Shown piece by piece: positions 43,985 to 52,955 of a stretch of DNA of 64,000 bases. The stretch spans positions 868,001 to 932,000 of the forward strand of contig OZ241330.1 in the NCBI GenBank assembly GCA_965200045.1. Direction: 5' to 3'. This DNA is from Bin25 sp026709415 (GTDB lineage Bacteria; Bacteroidota; Bacteroidia; Flavobacteriales; Flavobacteriaceae). The notes below the pieces were generated by a model. It saw only the letters and a list, made by a program, of their open reading frames with translations, ran no database searches and had not been told where the DNA came from. The position numbers were made by a program, and so were the translations under genes. Position 1 is the first letter of the stretch. Every line of letters begins with the position of its first letter.

Positions 43985-45208
43985 TTAATTATTTGATAAT
44001 CTTCTGTTGCATTCAGCACATAGAACCTGCAGGTTTGATGGAATCGTTCGCCCCCCTTTGGAATAGGGTTTGATATGATCTCCATGAGATTGATTCATTG
44101 GGGTATTGCACTCCGTTTTTTTACAAATTTGATTTTTGTTGGGCCATAATTTATTTTGCTCCTTCCATTTATTTCTTTTTTCTTTATCGTTAAACGTTCG
44201 TCTGTTGATATATTGACGACTTTCCTCCATTTCACCAGATAAAATATATTCATAAATTCCATTGGGTATCTGAACAAAAGGATATTCGGTGTGATCTATG
44301 GTATCTTCATCCTTTTCATACATTTCGTATAACTCTTGAAATCTCCCTTTGGTATGGTGTTTTGAATATTCCTTTTTTCCATAGGTCGCATACAAACGTC
44401 CCCAATTCAATTTTTCTTTCAACTTTTTGTCTGGTGCTTCACCAAATAAATCATGTTGCCAATCCCAAATGGTTCTAAAATAATCCCATAAATCTTTGGC
44501 ATGATCTTTTTCTGATTCCGTAGCTATGAATTCCATCATCTTATCTTCATCAATACTGCCTATTTTCCATTGGATTATTTTCTCCAAATGGGCATGTCTT
44601 TTTCTATCCTTACTGCCCATCAATTCATTGCACATGTCTTTTCTATTGGTATCCCCCATGTATGTGAAGTATTTCTTAGCATCGTTCAACCAACTACCGT
44701 GGTATACAGAATTTCGTATTTCTTGGTCTGATAAGACTTCGATTTCTTTATTGATGGTTCGGAACCAATTGAGTTTTTCAATATCCGTTCCCTCGAATTC
44801 ATACACCATTAATTCATAATCCAAAATCTTTTGAGACAGTTTTTGGGCTTCCAAAACATGAAACTTGATCCTTTGGGTATTTCCAGGGCTGATTTCAAGA
44901 TGAATAAAAAACGATTTTTTCGGCTCACAAAATTTGGATATGGTGATGATGCGTTGTTGCCCATCCATTAATTCAAAATTTCCTTCTTTATTTTTAGCAA
45001 AGTAGATCAGACCAATGGGTCTTCCATGATAGATGGATTGAATTAATTCCTCTTTGAATTTTTGATTGTTCTCATGCAGATATTCTCTTTGATAAGGGGG
45101 TCGGATATTTAATTTCCCTCCATAACCAATGACCCCTTTTTCCTCGCCATGATCTTGATAGCCTTCAATGATGTCCCTGATTTTAATGCGTTTGATTTTT
45201 TGGCTCAT
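43985..45208 (-). CDS. DUF262-HNH endonuclease, putative restriction enzyme
   Basis: A 407-residue protein. The N-terminal DUF262 domain (ParB/Srx-like nucleotide-binding type) shows RPPYQREY at 36-43 and MDGQQRIITIS at 81-91. The middle is helical. The C-terminal HNH nuclease has CNTPMNQSHGDHIKPYSKGG, then SNLQVLCAECNR, a complete Cys-zinc HNH site. It overlaps the last bases of the methyltransferase region by 4 bp (ATGA at 45205-45208). The architecture is like GmrSD-type or HNH restriction proteins. With the methyltransferase it likely forms a restriction-modification pair. Specificity is unknown. Confidence 0.83.
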   Translation of the reverse strand: MSQKIKRIKIRDIIEGYQDHGEEKGVIGYGGKLNIRPPYQREYLHENNQKFKEELIQSIYHGRPIGLIYFAKNKEGNFELMDGQQRIITISKFCEPKKSFFIHLEISPGNTQRIKFHVLEAQKLSQKILDYELMVYEFEGTDIEKLNWFRTINKEIEVLSDQEIRNSVYHGSWLNDAKKYFTYMGDTNRKDMCNELMGSKDRKRHAHLEKIIQWKIGSIDEDKMMEFIATESEKDHAKDLWDYFRTIWDWQHDLFGEAPDKKLKEKLNWGRLYATYGKKEYSKHHTKGRFQELYEMYEKDEDTIDHTEYPFVQIPNGIYEYILSGEMEESRQYINRRTFNDKEKRNKWKEQNKLWPNKNQICKKTECNTPMNQSHGDHIKPYSKGGRTIPSNLQVLCAECNRRLSNN

Positions 45209-46192
45209 AGTTTAGGATTTCTGTTTTTGATTAGAATTCGGGCATAAGGATCTTTCCTTCCACTAATTCTTAATTGTTTGGGTTTAGGCAAACCTTTTTG
45301 CCTAAGCATAAAGAAATGTGGATTAATATCCACTATCTCAAACTGCTCTGGATTGTATTTATTCAGAAATGAAATGGGAACCCCCATCTGCCCCCCCCCA
45401 ATTTTGGGGAATATCTTTTGTTTTACTGACTTCTATGGCGTCATAATTATCGTAATGGGGATATTTTTCAGGGGAATAATTTTTATTAAGCGTTAAAAAT
45501 TCATGTCGTTTGTCATGTTCAAGGTTCGTGAACCAGTGAACCCCTGAAACTCGAATCATTCCCTCTTTTCTATCGGTTGCCGTTGCGTAATCTTGATAAT
45601 GACTAATAAAGTGCCCAGCACCCCCTTTAAATCCATACCCTAACCACATTTTATTTTCTTTTATTAGAGGGAATATCTCGCTGTATGAAATAGCATTTTG
45701 ATGTCCAATAATCAAAAACTCTTTATCGTATTTCATTAGCTGCTTTACATATTTACGAAACAAAGAAAATGGAGGATTCGTGCAAATAACATCCGCTTCT
45801 TTTAATAATTCAATACATTCTTGACTTCTAAAATCACCATTCCCTTGAAGTTGAGTCACTTTCGTTTCATCCATAGAAGGCAAACCATCCCCATCTTTAT
45901 CCCCCAGATATTCCAATTTGATGGCTTTTTTTTCATCGTTTTCACCAAACAAATCAATGGGGCTTGTGTTCTTGTATCGAGTGGCGATAAGTTTCTTTAA
46001 TTCTAAATTTTCAAAATCTCTAGCAAAGTAATCAAAGAAGTTAGATACGTAGGGGTCATCACAATTACAATAGACAACCTTGCCTTTGAAGTGTCCTCTA
46101 TAATGTTTTAGTTCTCTTTCAATATCTTCAAATTGAGTATAAAACTCATCGTTTCTATTTCGGCGGGCATTTCTTAAATCTTGATTTGGCAT
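45205..46192 (-). CDS. EcoRI-family adenine methyltransferase, frameshifted at a G9 tract
   Basis: N6-adenine DNA methylase of the M.EcoRI type. The start ATG at 46192 opens a frame of 277 residues: NDEFYTQFEDIERELKHY near 14 and the catalytic TNPPFSLF at 138-145. It then runs through nine G (minus strand) at 45391-45399, shifts and ends early at 45359. The next frame holds the true C-terminus (MGVPISFLNKYNPEQFEIVD, to residue KL). Removing one G joins both parts into about 328 residues, close to M.EcoRI's 326. It is therefore off in this assembly, by phase variation or a sequencing error. It lies 50 bp downstream of the transposase. Confidence 0.88.
45391..45399 (-). repeat. G9 tract at the methyltransferase frameshift
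   Basis: Nine C on the plus strand (G on the coding strand) directly at the point where the methyltransferase frame breaks, after the codons for N-W. Eight G would put the downstream part in frame. Confidence 0.95.
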
Positions 46193-46242
46193 GATTTACG
46201 TTATATTATTTGGTTCCATTCCATTGACCATTCTATTAATTC

Positions 46243-47166
46243 CTATGCAATTAATTCCCGATACATCAGTTGCTTGCCGACCATATTTTGAAATAGCCAT
46301 TTTATCTGGTCTAAAACATCCCATCCTTTCAAATTAAATCGCCCAGTGAATTCTTTCACATAGCGATCCAAATGCTTTTGACTCATGTAATGATACGTGC
46401 CTTTGTAGGCTCTTTTAATCCCTGACCAAAAACTTTCAATCCCATTGGTATGCACCTCACCATCCACATATTGGTATCGGCTGTGCAAGATACAATGATG
46501 TTCTCTATTGAGGTGGCGATAGCCTCGATGTTCATCGGTATAAATAATGGCACTTTCCGTTGTATTTGAATGAACGAATTCATGCAATGTTTCACGATCC
46601 GTGGTATCAATGGCTTTGGCCAAGACTTTCTTCGTCTTTCGGCATTTCATACCGATGATTGGGAATTCACCAACCACCCCTCGCCCTGCAGTGCTTTGGG
46701 TTTCCCTTCGCTTTTTAAACGACATGTTTTTTCGTAATCCACCTATAAAGGTTTCATCGACTTCCACTTCACCAGAAAACAGTTCTGTTTTTTTATCAAA
46801 AGCCTCTCGCAATCGTTGCAATAAAAACCATGCGGATTTTTGAGTGATGCCTAAATCTTTTTGCATCTGAATAGATGAAATTCCTTTGGGTTTGGTTTGA
46901 AATAAATACATGGCGATGATCCATTTTCTCAGTGGAAGACGAGAATACTCCATTAGGGTATTCGTTCGAATATTAAAATACTTTTTACAAGCACCACACC
47001 AATAGGGCATGGGTTTCCGATTTTTTCTAATTGAAATGGATTTGGAACAAGAACATCGAGGACATTGGATAGATTTTCCCCATAATTGGTATTCTAACCA
47101 CTTTTCAGCACTGCGTTCATCAGGAAATAATTCAAATAATTGTAATAAGGATAATGATTGACTCAT
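46243..47166 (-). CDS. IS1595-family transposase (ISXO2-like DDE)
   Basis: Moves the element. It has 307 residues. An N-terminal zinc ribbon has CPRCSCSK (about 38-45) and WCGACKKYF (about 56-64). A helix-turn-helix region follows with KDLGITQKSAWFLLQRLREA. The ISXO2-like DDE domain shows GEVEVDETFIGG (first Asp), IIYTDEHRGY (second Asp) and NGIESFWSGIKRAYKG (the Asn/Glu region). The reading frame is intact. The start is 32 bp inside the right inverted repeat. Confidence 0.95.
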   Translation of the reverse strand: MSQSLSLLQLFELFPDERSAEKWLEYQLWGKSIQCPRCSCSKSISIRKNRKPMPYWCGACKKYFNIRTNTLMEYSRLPLRKWIIAMYLFQTKPKGISSIQMQKDLGITQKSAWFLLQRLREAFDKKTELFSGEVEVDETFIGGLRKNMSFKKRRETQSTAGRGVVGEFPIIGMKCRKTKKVLAKAIDTTDRETLHEFVHSNTTESAIIYTDEHRGYRHLNREHHCILHSRYQYVDGEVHTNGIESFWSGIKRAYKGTYHYMSQKHLDRYVKEFTGRFNLKGWDVLDQIKWLFQNMVGKQLMYRELIA

Positions 47167-47197
47167 GGAGTTGATTTTCAGTGAATTTACAAAAATT

Positions 47198-47222
47198 CCG
47201 TGTAAATAAGTATGTAGTTCCC
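47198..47222 (-). repeat. Right terminal inverted repeat, 25 bp
   Basis: Exact reverse complement of 43699-43723. It is followed at once by the right copy of the 8-bp duplication at 47223-47230 (CTTTTTTA). Confidence 0.95.
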
Positions 47223-47230
47223 CTTTTTTA
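47223..47230 (+). repeat. 8-bp target-site duplication, right copy
   Basis: CTTTTTTA, identical to 43691-43698. It marks the right boundary of the IS1595-type element. Confidence 0.9.
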
Positions 47231-47339
47231 TAAATAAAATCTTTGATTCTTTATGTATAGAACAATGAAAGCAAAAGGATTCATAGTTATTGGGACTTCT
47301 ATTAATTGGGAATTATATACTTCCGTAACCATTTGATAA

Positions 47340-47930
47340 TCAATGATTATTTAAGTCCAATTGACGCTTCAAAGTGTTCAGCCCTTTACTCATACGAATA
47401 ATTGGTCTTGCGAACACTCCACGTCCGTTTTGATTCTCCCCTTCCCAGAGGCGAATGATATTTTTAGATGCATTGACATCTGCGTTTTCTGTATGCCCGC
47501 ATTCTTGACATACAAATAACGCTTGTGAAACACGATTTTTCTTAGAAATAGAACCACAACAAGAACATGTTTGAGACGTATAAGCTGGATTGACCTTATG
47601 AACAACCCCTCGTTCCGATAAATGTCGTTCCAATTGGTGCCATCCTGTTCTTAAAATCGAACGGTTCAATCCTGATTTTTGTTTCACATTCTTTCCTGGC
47701 GATTCAATCGTTCCCGATGCCGACGCTGTCAGGCCTTTGGTTTTCAGGTCTTCCATAACAACAGTTGTACTGCAACGGGTGATTCGATTCGCGATATGTT
47801 TCAAATCGTTGTTTCTTATGTTTTTTATCTTTATTAGAACTAAAGAGGATTCTCCAGTTGTGTTCAAGCTACTATCGAGAATATCAAAGCCATCGGACCT
47901 CAGCTGATGAAAACCACGACCTTTGATCAT
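47340..47930 (-). pseudogene. Truncated TnpB (IS200/IS605 family) C-terminal part
   Basis: A 196-residue frame. It contains TnpB features: IKNIRNNDLKHIANRIT, the RuvC Glu in VVMEDLKTKGL (E60), the zinc ribbon with C122/C125 and C141/C144, and the last Asp in NADVNASKNI (D151). A normal TnpB has about 370-400 residues, so the N-terminal half, with the first RuvC Asp, is missing. The first 30 residues (HQLRSDGFDILDSS) do not look like TnpB. It therefore cannot be an active guide-RNA nuclease. No TnpA gene is nearby. Confidence 0.85.
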
Positions 47931-48096
47931 GGTTTGTCATGGGCTGAACACGATCTTGTCATGGAGTCGTGCAGCCTCGATACCTTCTTTTCTAGGCCGG
48001 ATTCGACCCGGGAAAAAGAACGATTGAAAACCGAATCAACAGAGACAAACTATCAGATAAAATGAGTCACAGAAACGTTCGTCAATTTAATTTAAC

Positions 48097-48104
48097 TACA
48101 TTTG
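48097..48104 (+). promoter_or_regulatory. Possible -7 element of the second susCD operon
   Basis: TACATTTG fits TAnnTTTG. The bases at the -33 place read TTC rather than TTG. The start of transcription would be near 48111, leaving a leader of about 80 nt. Confidence 0.4.
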
Positions 48105-48193
48105 CCCTTTCCAAAAAATTAAATCAACGCTGGGTCGTTTAGCACTGGCGAGTTGAGCACGGTGGGCCTTTAATACCCCAAAATTTCTATTTA

Positions 48194-51184
48194 TTGATTC
48201 GGTCATTCTTTTTTTTCGTTTTACCTATACTCACCGGTTCACTGGCTGCTCAAGAAAGTCAAATTCAAGGAATTGTTCTTGATCAAAATAATGCACCACT
48301 TCCAGGAGCCACTCTATTAATCTCGAACACAACCAAGGGGGTTACTACAGATTTTGATGGTAATTTTACCATAATGGCATCTGTTGGTGATGTGCTTGAA
48401 ATAAGCTACATCGGGTTTGAAAGTCAACTCATTACAATAACAAATCAACTCTTTTATGAAATTATGTTATTGCCCGGTAATGAATTAAAAGAAATCGTTT
48501 TGACTGGTGTTGCGGGCCGGACCGATCTTAGAAAAATTTCTTTTTCAGTAGGCAAAGTGAAAGAAACGGTATTACAACAAGTTCCTGGTGTCAATGCCGT
48601 TAGTACGTTGGTAGGGAAGATAGCCGGTGTGAATGTCGTTCAAGGAAATGGACTACCAGGCGTTTCTCCTAAAATACGAATCCGTGGATCTAGTTCGTTA
48701 TTGGGCAACCAAGATCCCTTGATTATTTTAGATGGGGCCATCATTGATGGCCATCTTTCCGATATCAATTCAGAGGACATCGAAAGTATGGAAATTTTGA
48801 AAGGTTCTGCAGGGGCTTCGTTGTATGGTTCACGTGCTGCCAATGGGGTGGTTCAAATTTTTACCAAAAGAGGCTCTCCTGCAATAGGCACGAGCCTAAG
48901 GATACGTTCTGAACTGGGGGTTTCATATGTCCCCAAAGCAAGACGTCCATCAATTAATCCTTCACACAACTACAAATTGGATGAAACAGGCCATTTCATT
49001 CGCGGTAATGATGGGGGTTATGTACTTGAAGAAGATCGTATTGCCGATAATCCATTTCCAGTGTATTATGATAACCTATCTCATTTTTTTTCAACCAACA
49101 TCGCCCACAACCAATCGGTGCAAATACTCCATCAATCGGATACGACATCGAGTCATCTTTCCTTTAGCAATTTATCTCAAGGGGGGATTCTCAATTTTAA
49201 TCATTTTGGTTTCGATAGACAAAGCATCCGGTTGAATCATGACATTCAATTAACCGATCAGTTGAAAATCAGCACGTCCACAAGCCTTTATAATAGCAAG
49301 CGTGCGGAGCCAAGTTTTGGTTATGATAGCCCGTTTTATACTATATTTTCAACCCCACCTCACGCCGATTTAACGGCGATCAATGATGAAGATGGCTCGC
49401 CTTATAATTGGAATGCTCAAGCTGAAACGGGTTGGCCGGGAGTAGAAACCAACCCCCTGTACACGCTAGACAATGAAATTTTTGAAAACAGACGGCAGCG
49501 TTTGATTGGAAATTACAAGATTTCATTTCAAATGACAGATTATCTCGAATTGGAAAGTGCCTACTCTGTCGATTACGGCGCAAACGATCGAGATTTTTTT
49601 GTGGACAAAAATTGGTTAAATACCAATATTCCTATTTATGATGGGGGATATATCACCAGATATCGGGGAAAATCTAGAAATGACAACATACAATTAACGC
49701 TTTCCTTTGATAAAAATGTACTTGGTGATTTAAATATAAAATCCAAGCTATTCTTTTTATATGATGATCGACAGACGCACGATGTCTTTGCTGGGGGGAC
49801 ACAAATTGGCATTTCAAATCTCAATGATTTGGATAATGTCATTTCAGATTCTGAACTGCTAAGTTCTGACAAAGCCGATTTTGTCGAAAAGAGTTTTGCT
49901 GGGATCGTTGACCTGGATTATAAAAACCGTTATCTGAGCAGTTTTCTGATCAGAAGAGATGGAAATTCCCTTTTTGGTCCTGCCGTGAGACAGCAAACCT
50001 TTTACCGTATTTCGGGCGCTTGGCGCCTGAGTAAAGATTTTAATATCCCCCATGTTCATGAATTTAAAATAAGGGCTTCACTGGGTACAGCCGGATTACT
50101 TCCGCCTTTTGCAGCGCAATTTGAAACTTTTTCTGTTTCATCCGGCACGGCTGAGAAAAACACCATTGGAAATTCTAATCTAGGTCCGTTTTTATCTAAA
50201 GAATTGGAAATTGGGGGCAATATTGAAATTGGGGGTAGGATCCGTTTTGAATACAGTTATGCAGAGAAAAAGACGGATGGTCAAGTGTTACCAGTCGATA
50301 TTCCAGTGGAAACGGAAGGTTATGCTCTTCAATGGAGAAATGCGGGGACCTTAACCGGATATACCAATGAAATGGCTCTTTCAATTAATTGGATTGATCA
50401 CCAAGATGTCTACTTTGACTCCACTTTTTTGTTTGAATCCACCAATCAATACATAGAAAAGCTTTTTCGACCTGTTTGGCAGATTGGTCCAAGAAATTCA
50501 TTCATCATCCAACAAGGGACCGCTTATGGTGTTTTTCTTGGCAGCAAAATACTGACCAGTTTAGATGAATTAAATGAAAATCAAAACCCAAATGATTTTC
50601 GGATAAACGATGATGGCTACGTGATCGACAGTAAAGGACTACCTGTATTTTTATTGGATGAAAATGGTAATAAAGCACAAATGGTCATCGGTGATATCAA
50701 TCCAGATTTCACTTTAGGTTTCAATTCCATTTTCCGCTACAAATCATTTAGTGTCTTTATGCTATGGGATTGGAAACAAGGTGGGGATGTTTACAATCAA
50801 ACAAAACAAACCGCTTTCAAAGAACTGTTGCATTCCGAAATTGATCAATCCAAAAAACCCTTAGAAAAAAGAAAATCAACCGATTATTATAGCGCACTTT
50901 ACAATATCAATGCCACCAATACCCATTTTGTTGAAGATGCTAGCTATTTGAAATTGAGAGAACTCAACGTCAGTTATCAATTTTCAAAAGTCAATGTGTT
51001 GAATAAAGCGTTTTCTTTAAAGTTGAGTCTCATCGGCAGACATATTCTTCAAATTGATAACTATTCTGGTTATGATCCAGAAGTAAGTGTCCAAGGTGAT
51101 GGCGATGAAGCTAATTTTTTTTACGATCAATATGGATATCCCTCTTACGCCACAATAACTGGTGGTCTTGAACTGATTTTCTAA
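48194..51184 (+). CDS. SusC/RagA-family TonB-linked outer membrane protein (second)
   Basis: An outer-membrane importer paired with the SusD protein downstream. It has 996 residues from a TTG start at 48194, chosen because it opens directly into a signal peptide (RSFFFFVLPILTGSLAAQ) and no ATG lies upstream in frame. The carboxypeptidase-like domain is at about 22-90, then ELKEIVLTGV. The plug has STLVGKIAGVNVVQGNG and DPLIILDGAIIDG. The barrel ends GGLELIF. No enzyme gene lies in the operon. It stands next to the mobile island and a decayed region. Confidence 0.93.
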   Translation: MIRSFFFFVLPILTGSLAAQESQIQGIVLDQNNAPLPGATLLISNTTKGVTTDFDGNFTIMASVGDVLEISYIGFESQLITITNQLFYEIMLLPGNELKEIVLTGVAGRTDLRKISFSVGKVKETVLQQVPGVNAVSTLVGKIAGVNVVQGNGLPGVSPKIRIRGSSSLLGNQDPLIILDGAIIDGHLSDINSEDIESMEILKGSAGASLYGSRAANGVVQIFTKRGSPAIGTSLRIRSELGVSYVPKARRPSINPSHNYKLDETGHFIRGNDGGYVLEEDRIADNPFPVYYDNLSHFFSTNIAHNQSVQILHQSDTTSSHLSFSNLSQGGILNFNHFGFDRQSIRLNHDIQLTDQLKISTSTSLYNSKRAEPSFGYDSPFYTIFSTPPHADLTAINDEDGSPYNWNAQAETGWPGVETNPLYTLDNEIFENRRQRLIGNYKISFQMTDYLELESAYSVDYGANDRDFFVDKNWLNTNIPIYDGGYITRYRGKSRNDNIQLTLSFDKNVLGDLNIKSKLFFLYDDRQTHDVFAGGTQIGISNLNDLDNVISDSELLSSDKADFVEKSFAGIVDLDYKNRYLSSFLIRRDGNSLFGPAVRQQTFYRISGAWRLSKDFNIPHVHEFKIRASLGTAGLLPPFAAQFETFSVSSGTAEKNTIGNSNLGPFLSKELEIGGNIEIGGRIRFEYSYAEKKTDGQVLPVDIPVETEGYALQWRNAGTLTGYTNEMALSINWIDHQDVYFDSTFLFESTNQYIEKLFRPVWQIGPRNSFIIQQGTAYGVFLGSKILTSLDELNENQNPNDFRINDDGYVIDSKGLPVFLLDENGNKAQMVIGDINPDFTLGFNSIFRYKSFSVFMLWDWKQGGDVYNQTKQTAFKELLHSEIDQSKKPLEKRKSTDYYSALYNINATNTHFVEDASYLKLRELNVSYQFSKVNVLNKAFSLKLSLIGRHILQIDNYSGYDPEVSVQGDGDEANFFYDQYGYPSYATITGGLELIF

Positions 51185-52629
51185 TGTTTGGCACTGTGAT
51201 AAACAAAATTTGTATCATTTTCCTTTTATGCGTTTTTTCATGTGATTCTTTAGAGGTTGAAAATTTAGCTCAACCCATCAAAGAACAAGTGCTTTTAACG
51301 CCAGATGATTATCGAAGCACTTTGGATGGTGCGGCATACCAATGGTTCAATGCCTTATTTAAACCGGAACCCCTACTCACTTTTTTAGTTGCCGCAGATG
51401 TAGGGACTTCTTCATGGGGGTTTCATGGCATGCGAGAAGTTGGAACGGTCAAAGAGCCTTATGGATTGGGGGCTCATTTCCCCATTGATAATTCGGTAAC
51501 GGCAGCTTATCCCGAATTTTTAGAAATTCCCTATAACGGATTGTATTCATGTGTAACCAGTGCCAATGATATTATAAAAGCGGTCAGCACTTTAAAAATA
51601 GATCAAGAAATCATCAACCAGTATAATGCTTATGCTTTTTTTCTGAGAGCTTTGGGTTTTGGCTATCTGGGATTGCTTTTTGATCAAGCTTTGATTTATG
51701 ATGAAAACACCGATTTAGAGACTTTGACTTATGAAGATTTTGTGCCCTATACCCAAGTTATTGATCATGCTCTGAAGGATTTTGATACAGCCTTGGACTA
51801 TGCCAAAAAAACTAAATCCATTCAAATCAATGGTTTTAATGGCATCACTATCAACAAAGAGCAATTGATTAAACTCATCAATGGGTATTATGCGAAGATG
51901 ATGGTTCACTCGGCTCGAACGGTAGCGGAAACAAACGCCATTGATTGGCATCAAGTGCTTGAAAAAATAAATGATGGGAATTTGGATTTTGATTTCATCG
52001 CTTTAGGAAATGGGGATCGATGGTATAATGCTCACTTGAGAAGTCATAATCCTGATTTAGTCCGTGTGGATCAAAAGATAGTGCACATGGTCAATCCCCA
52101 AAGCCCCTATCCCTATCCTGAAAATGGTTATCCTTCTGACCAAAACATCATCCCCACATTGGATGCCCGATGGGGATCTTCTAAAGATCATATGTATCGC
52201 TATGCCGGTGCGGCCCCTTTTCGAGCCAATCGAGGCCTTTATTTTTTTTCAACCTGGAAATTCAATGAACATGAATCTTTTCGATTGGCAGGGGGTATCG
52301 GTCCGATGCCTTTGTATAAGTCTACAGAAGCTCGGTTGTTCAAAGCCGAAGCACACATTCGATTGGGAATCGATATCGAACAAGCGGCATCCATCATCAA
52401 CCAAACGCGTGTCGTGAAAGGAAAAAAAGAACCAGCAAAAGCCACAGACCCAGATTTATTAGACAAGTTATTTTACGAGCGCTATTTAGAAACCATTGAT
52501 GCCATTGCCAATGGATTTTTTGACCGTCGAAGAACAGATGATTTGGGTTTGAAGCAGTTTTTACATTTTCCAGTACCAGCTCGAAACCTCCAAACTTGGG
52601 GCGCTGAAATTTATACCACGGGTGGGTAG
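51184..52629 (+). CDS. SusD/RagB-family lipoprotein (second)
   Basis: The surface ligand-binding partner of the SusC just upstream. The start overlaps its stop by one base (TAATG), so translation is coupled. It has 481 residues. The lipobox is CVFSC with the Cys at 20. The TPR-type helices include AYAFFLRALGFGYLGLLFDQ and STEARLFKAEAHIRLG. The C-terminal region contains TIDAIANGFFDRRR. SusD signatures are less canonical than in the other two, as is common for divergent pairs of unknown ligand. Confidence 0.85.
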   Translation: MFGTVINKICIIFLLCVFSCDSLEVENLAQPIKEQVLLTPDDYRSTLDGAAYQWFNALFKPEPLLTFLVAADVGTSSWGFHGMREVGTVKEPYGLGAHFPIDNSVTAAYPEFLEIPYNGLYSCVTSANDIIKAVSTLKIDQEIINQYNAYAFFLRALGFGYLGLLFDQALIYDENTDLETLTYEDFVPYTQVIDHALKDFDTALDYAKKTKSIQINGFNGITINKEQLIKLINGYYAKMMVHSARTVAETNAIDWHQVLEKINDGNLDFDFIALGNGDRWYNAHLRSHNPDLVRVDQKIVHMVNPQSPYPYPENGYPSDQNIIPTLDARWGSSKDHMYRYAGAAPFRANRGLYFFSTWKFNEHESFRLAGGIGPMPLYKSTEARLFKAEAHIRLGIDIEQAASIINQTRVVKGKKEPAKATDPDLLDKLFYERYLETIDAIANGFFDRRRTDDLGLKQFLHFPVPARNLQTWGAEIYTTGG

Positions 52630-52955
52630 TTTAGCATGTAAATCACAAAATCGATTTTGATGATGGCCTATCTAGTTATACCAACCGAAGAAGGATTGAT
52701 TTACAGTTCTTGTATGCTTTCCCAAGATAGGAAATTAAACACCAAAAGGCTAAACAATTACAATCGGTATATACATGCTCCCCTTTGTGCTAATCCCTAA
52801 ACTGAAGCACTCCAAAAATGAAGTAGAATCATTTGAATCGAATGGAATTAATCGCTAAAAATTGAATCAATGGCATGGATTTTGGGTGCTTGAACAAATC
52901 GTAAACAAAGCTAATATTTCCAACAAGCGGGGATTATATTTGTACAAATTTGTAG
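52630..52955. other. Intergenic region before tig
   Basis: An AT-rich 326-bp gap without a gene. The only signal is TATATTTG at 52935-52942, a possible -7 element 14 bp before the tig ATG. No TTG is found at the right distance. Confidence 0.45.

Larger units (their letters stand above)
43699..47222 (-). mobile_element. IS1595-family transposon carrying a restriction-modification cassette
   Basis: A complete element of 3524 bp. The terminal inverted repeats are 25 bp, perfect, at 43699-43723 and 47198-47222, starting GGGAACTACATACTTATTTA. They are flanked by exact 8-bp duplications. Its genes all face the minus strand: transposase (46243-47166), EcoRI-family methyltransferase (45205-46192), DUF262-HNH nuclease (43985-45208) and a 58-residue ORF (43765-43941). 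IS1595 elements with passenger genes are known as a family feature. The intact ends and duplication suggest a recent insertion, between a decayed exonuclease relic and a truncated tnpB. Confidence 0.93.

Noticed and set aside
47231..47339. Guide-RNA (omega RNA) gene after the tnpB relic
   Set aside because: The gene is truncated and no conserved structure can be recognised by eye.
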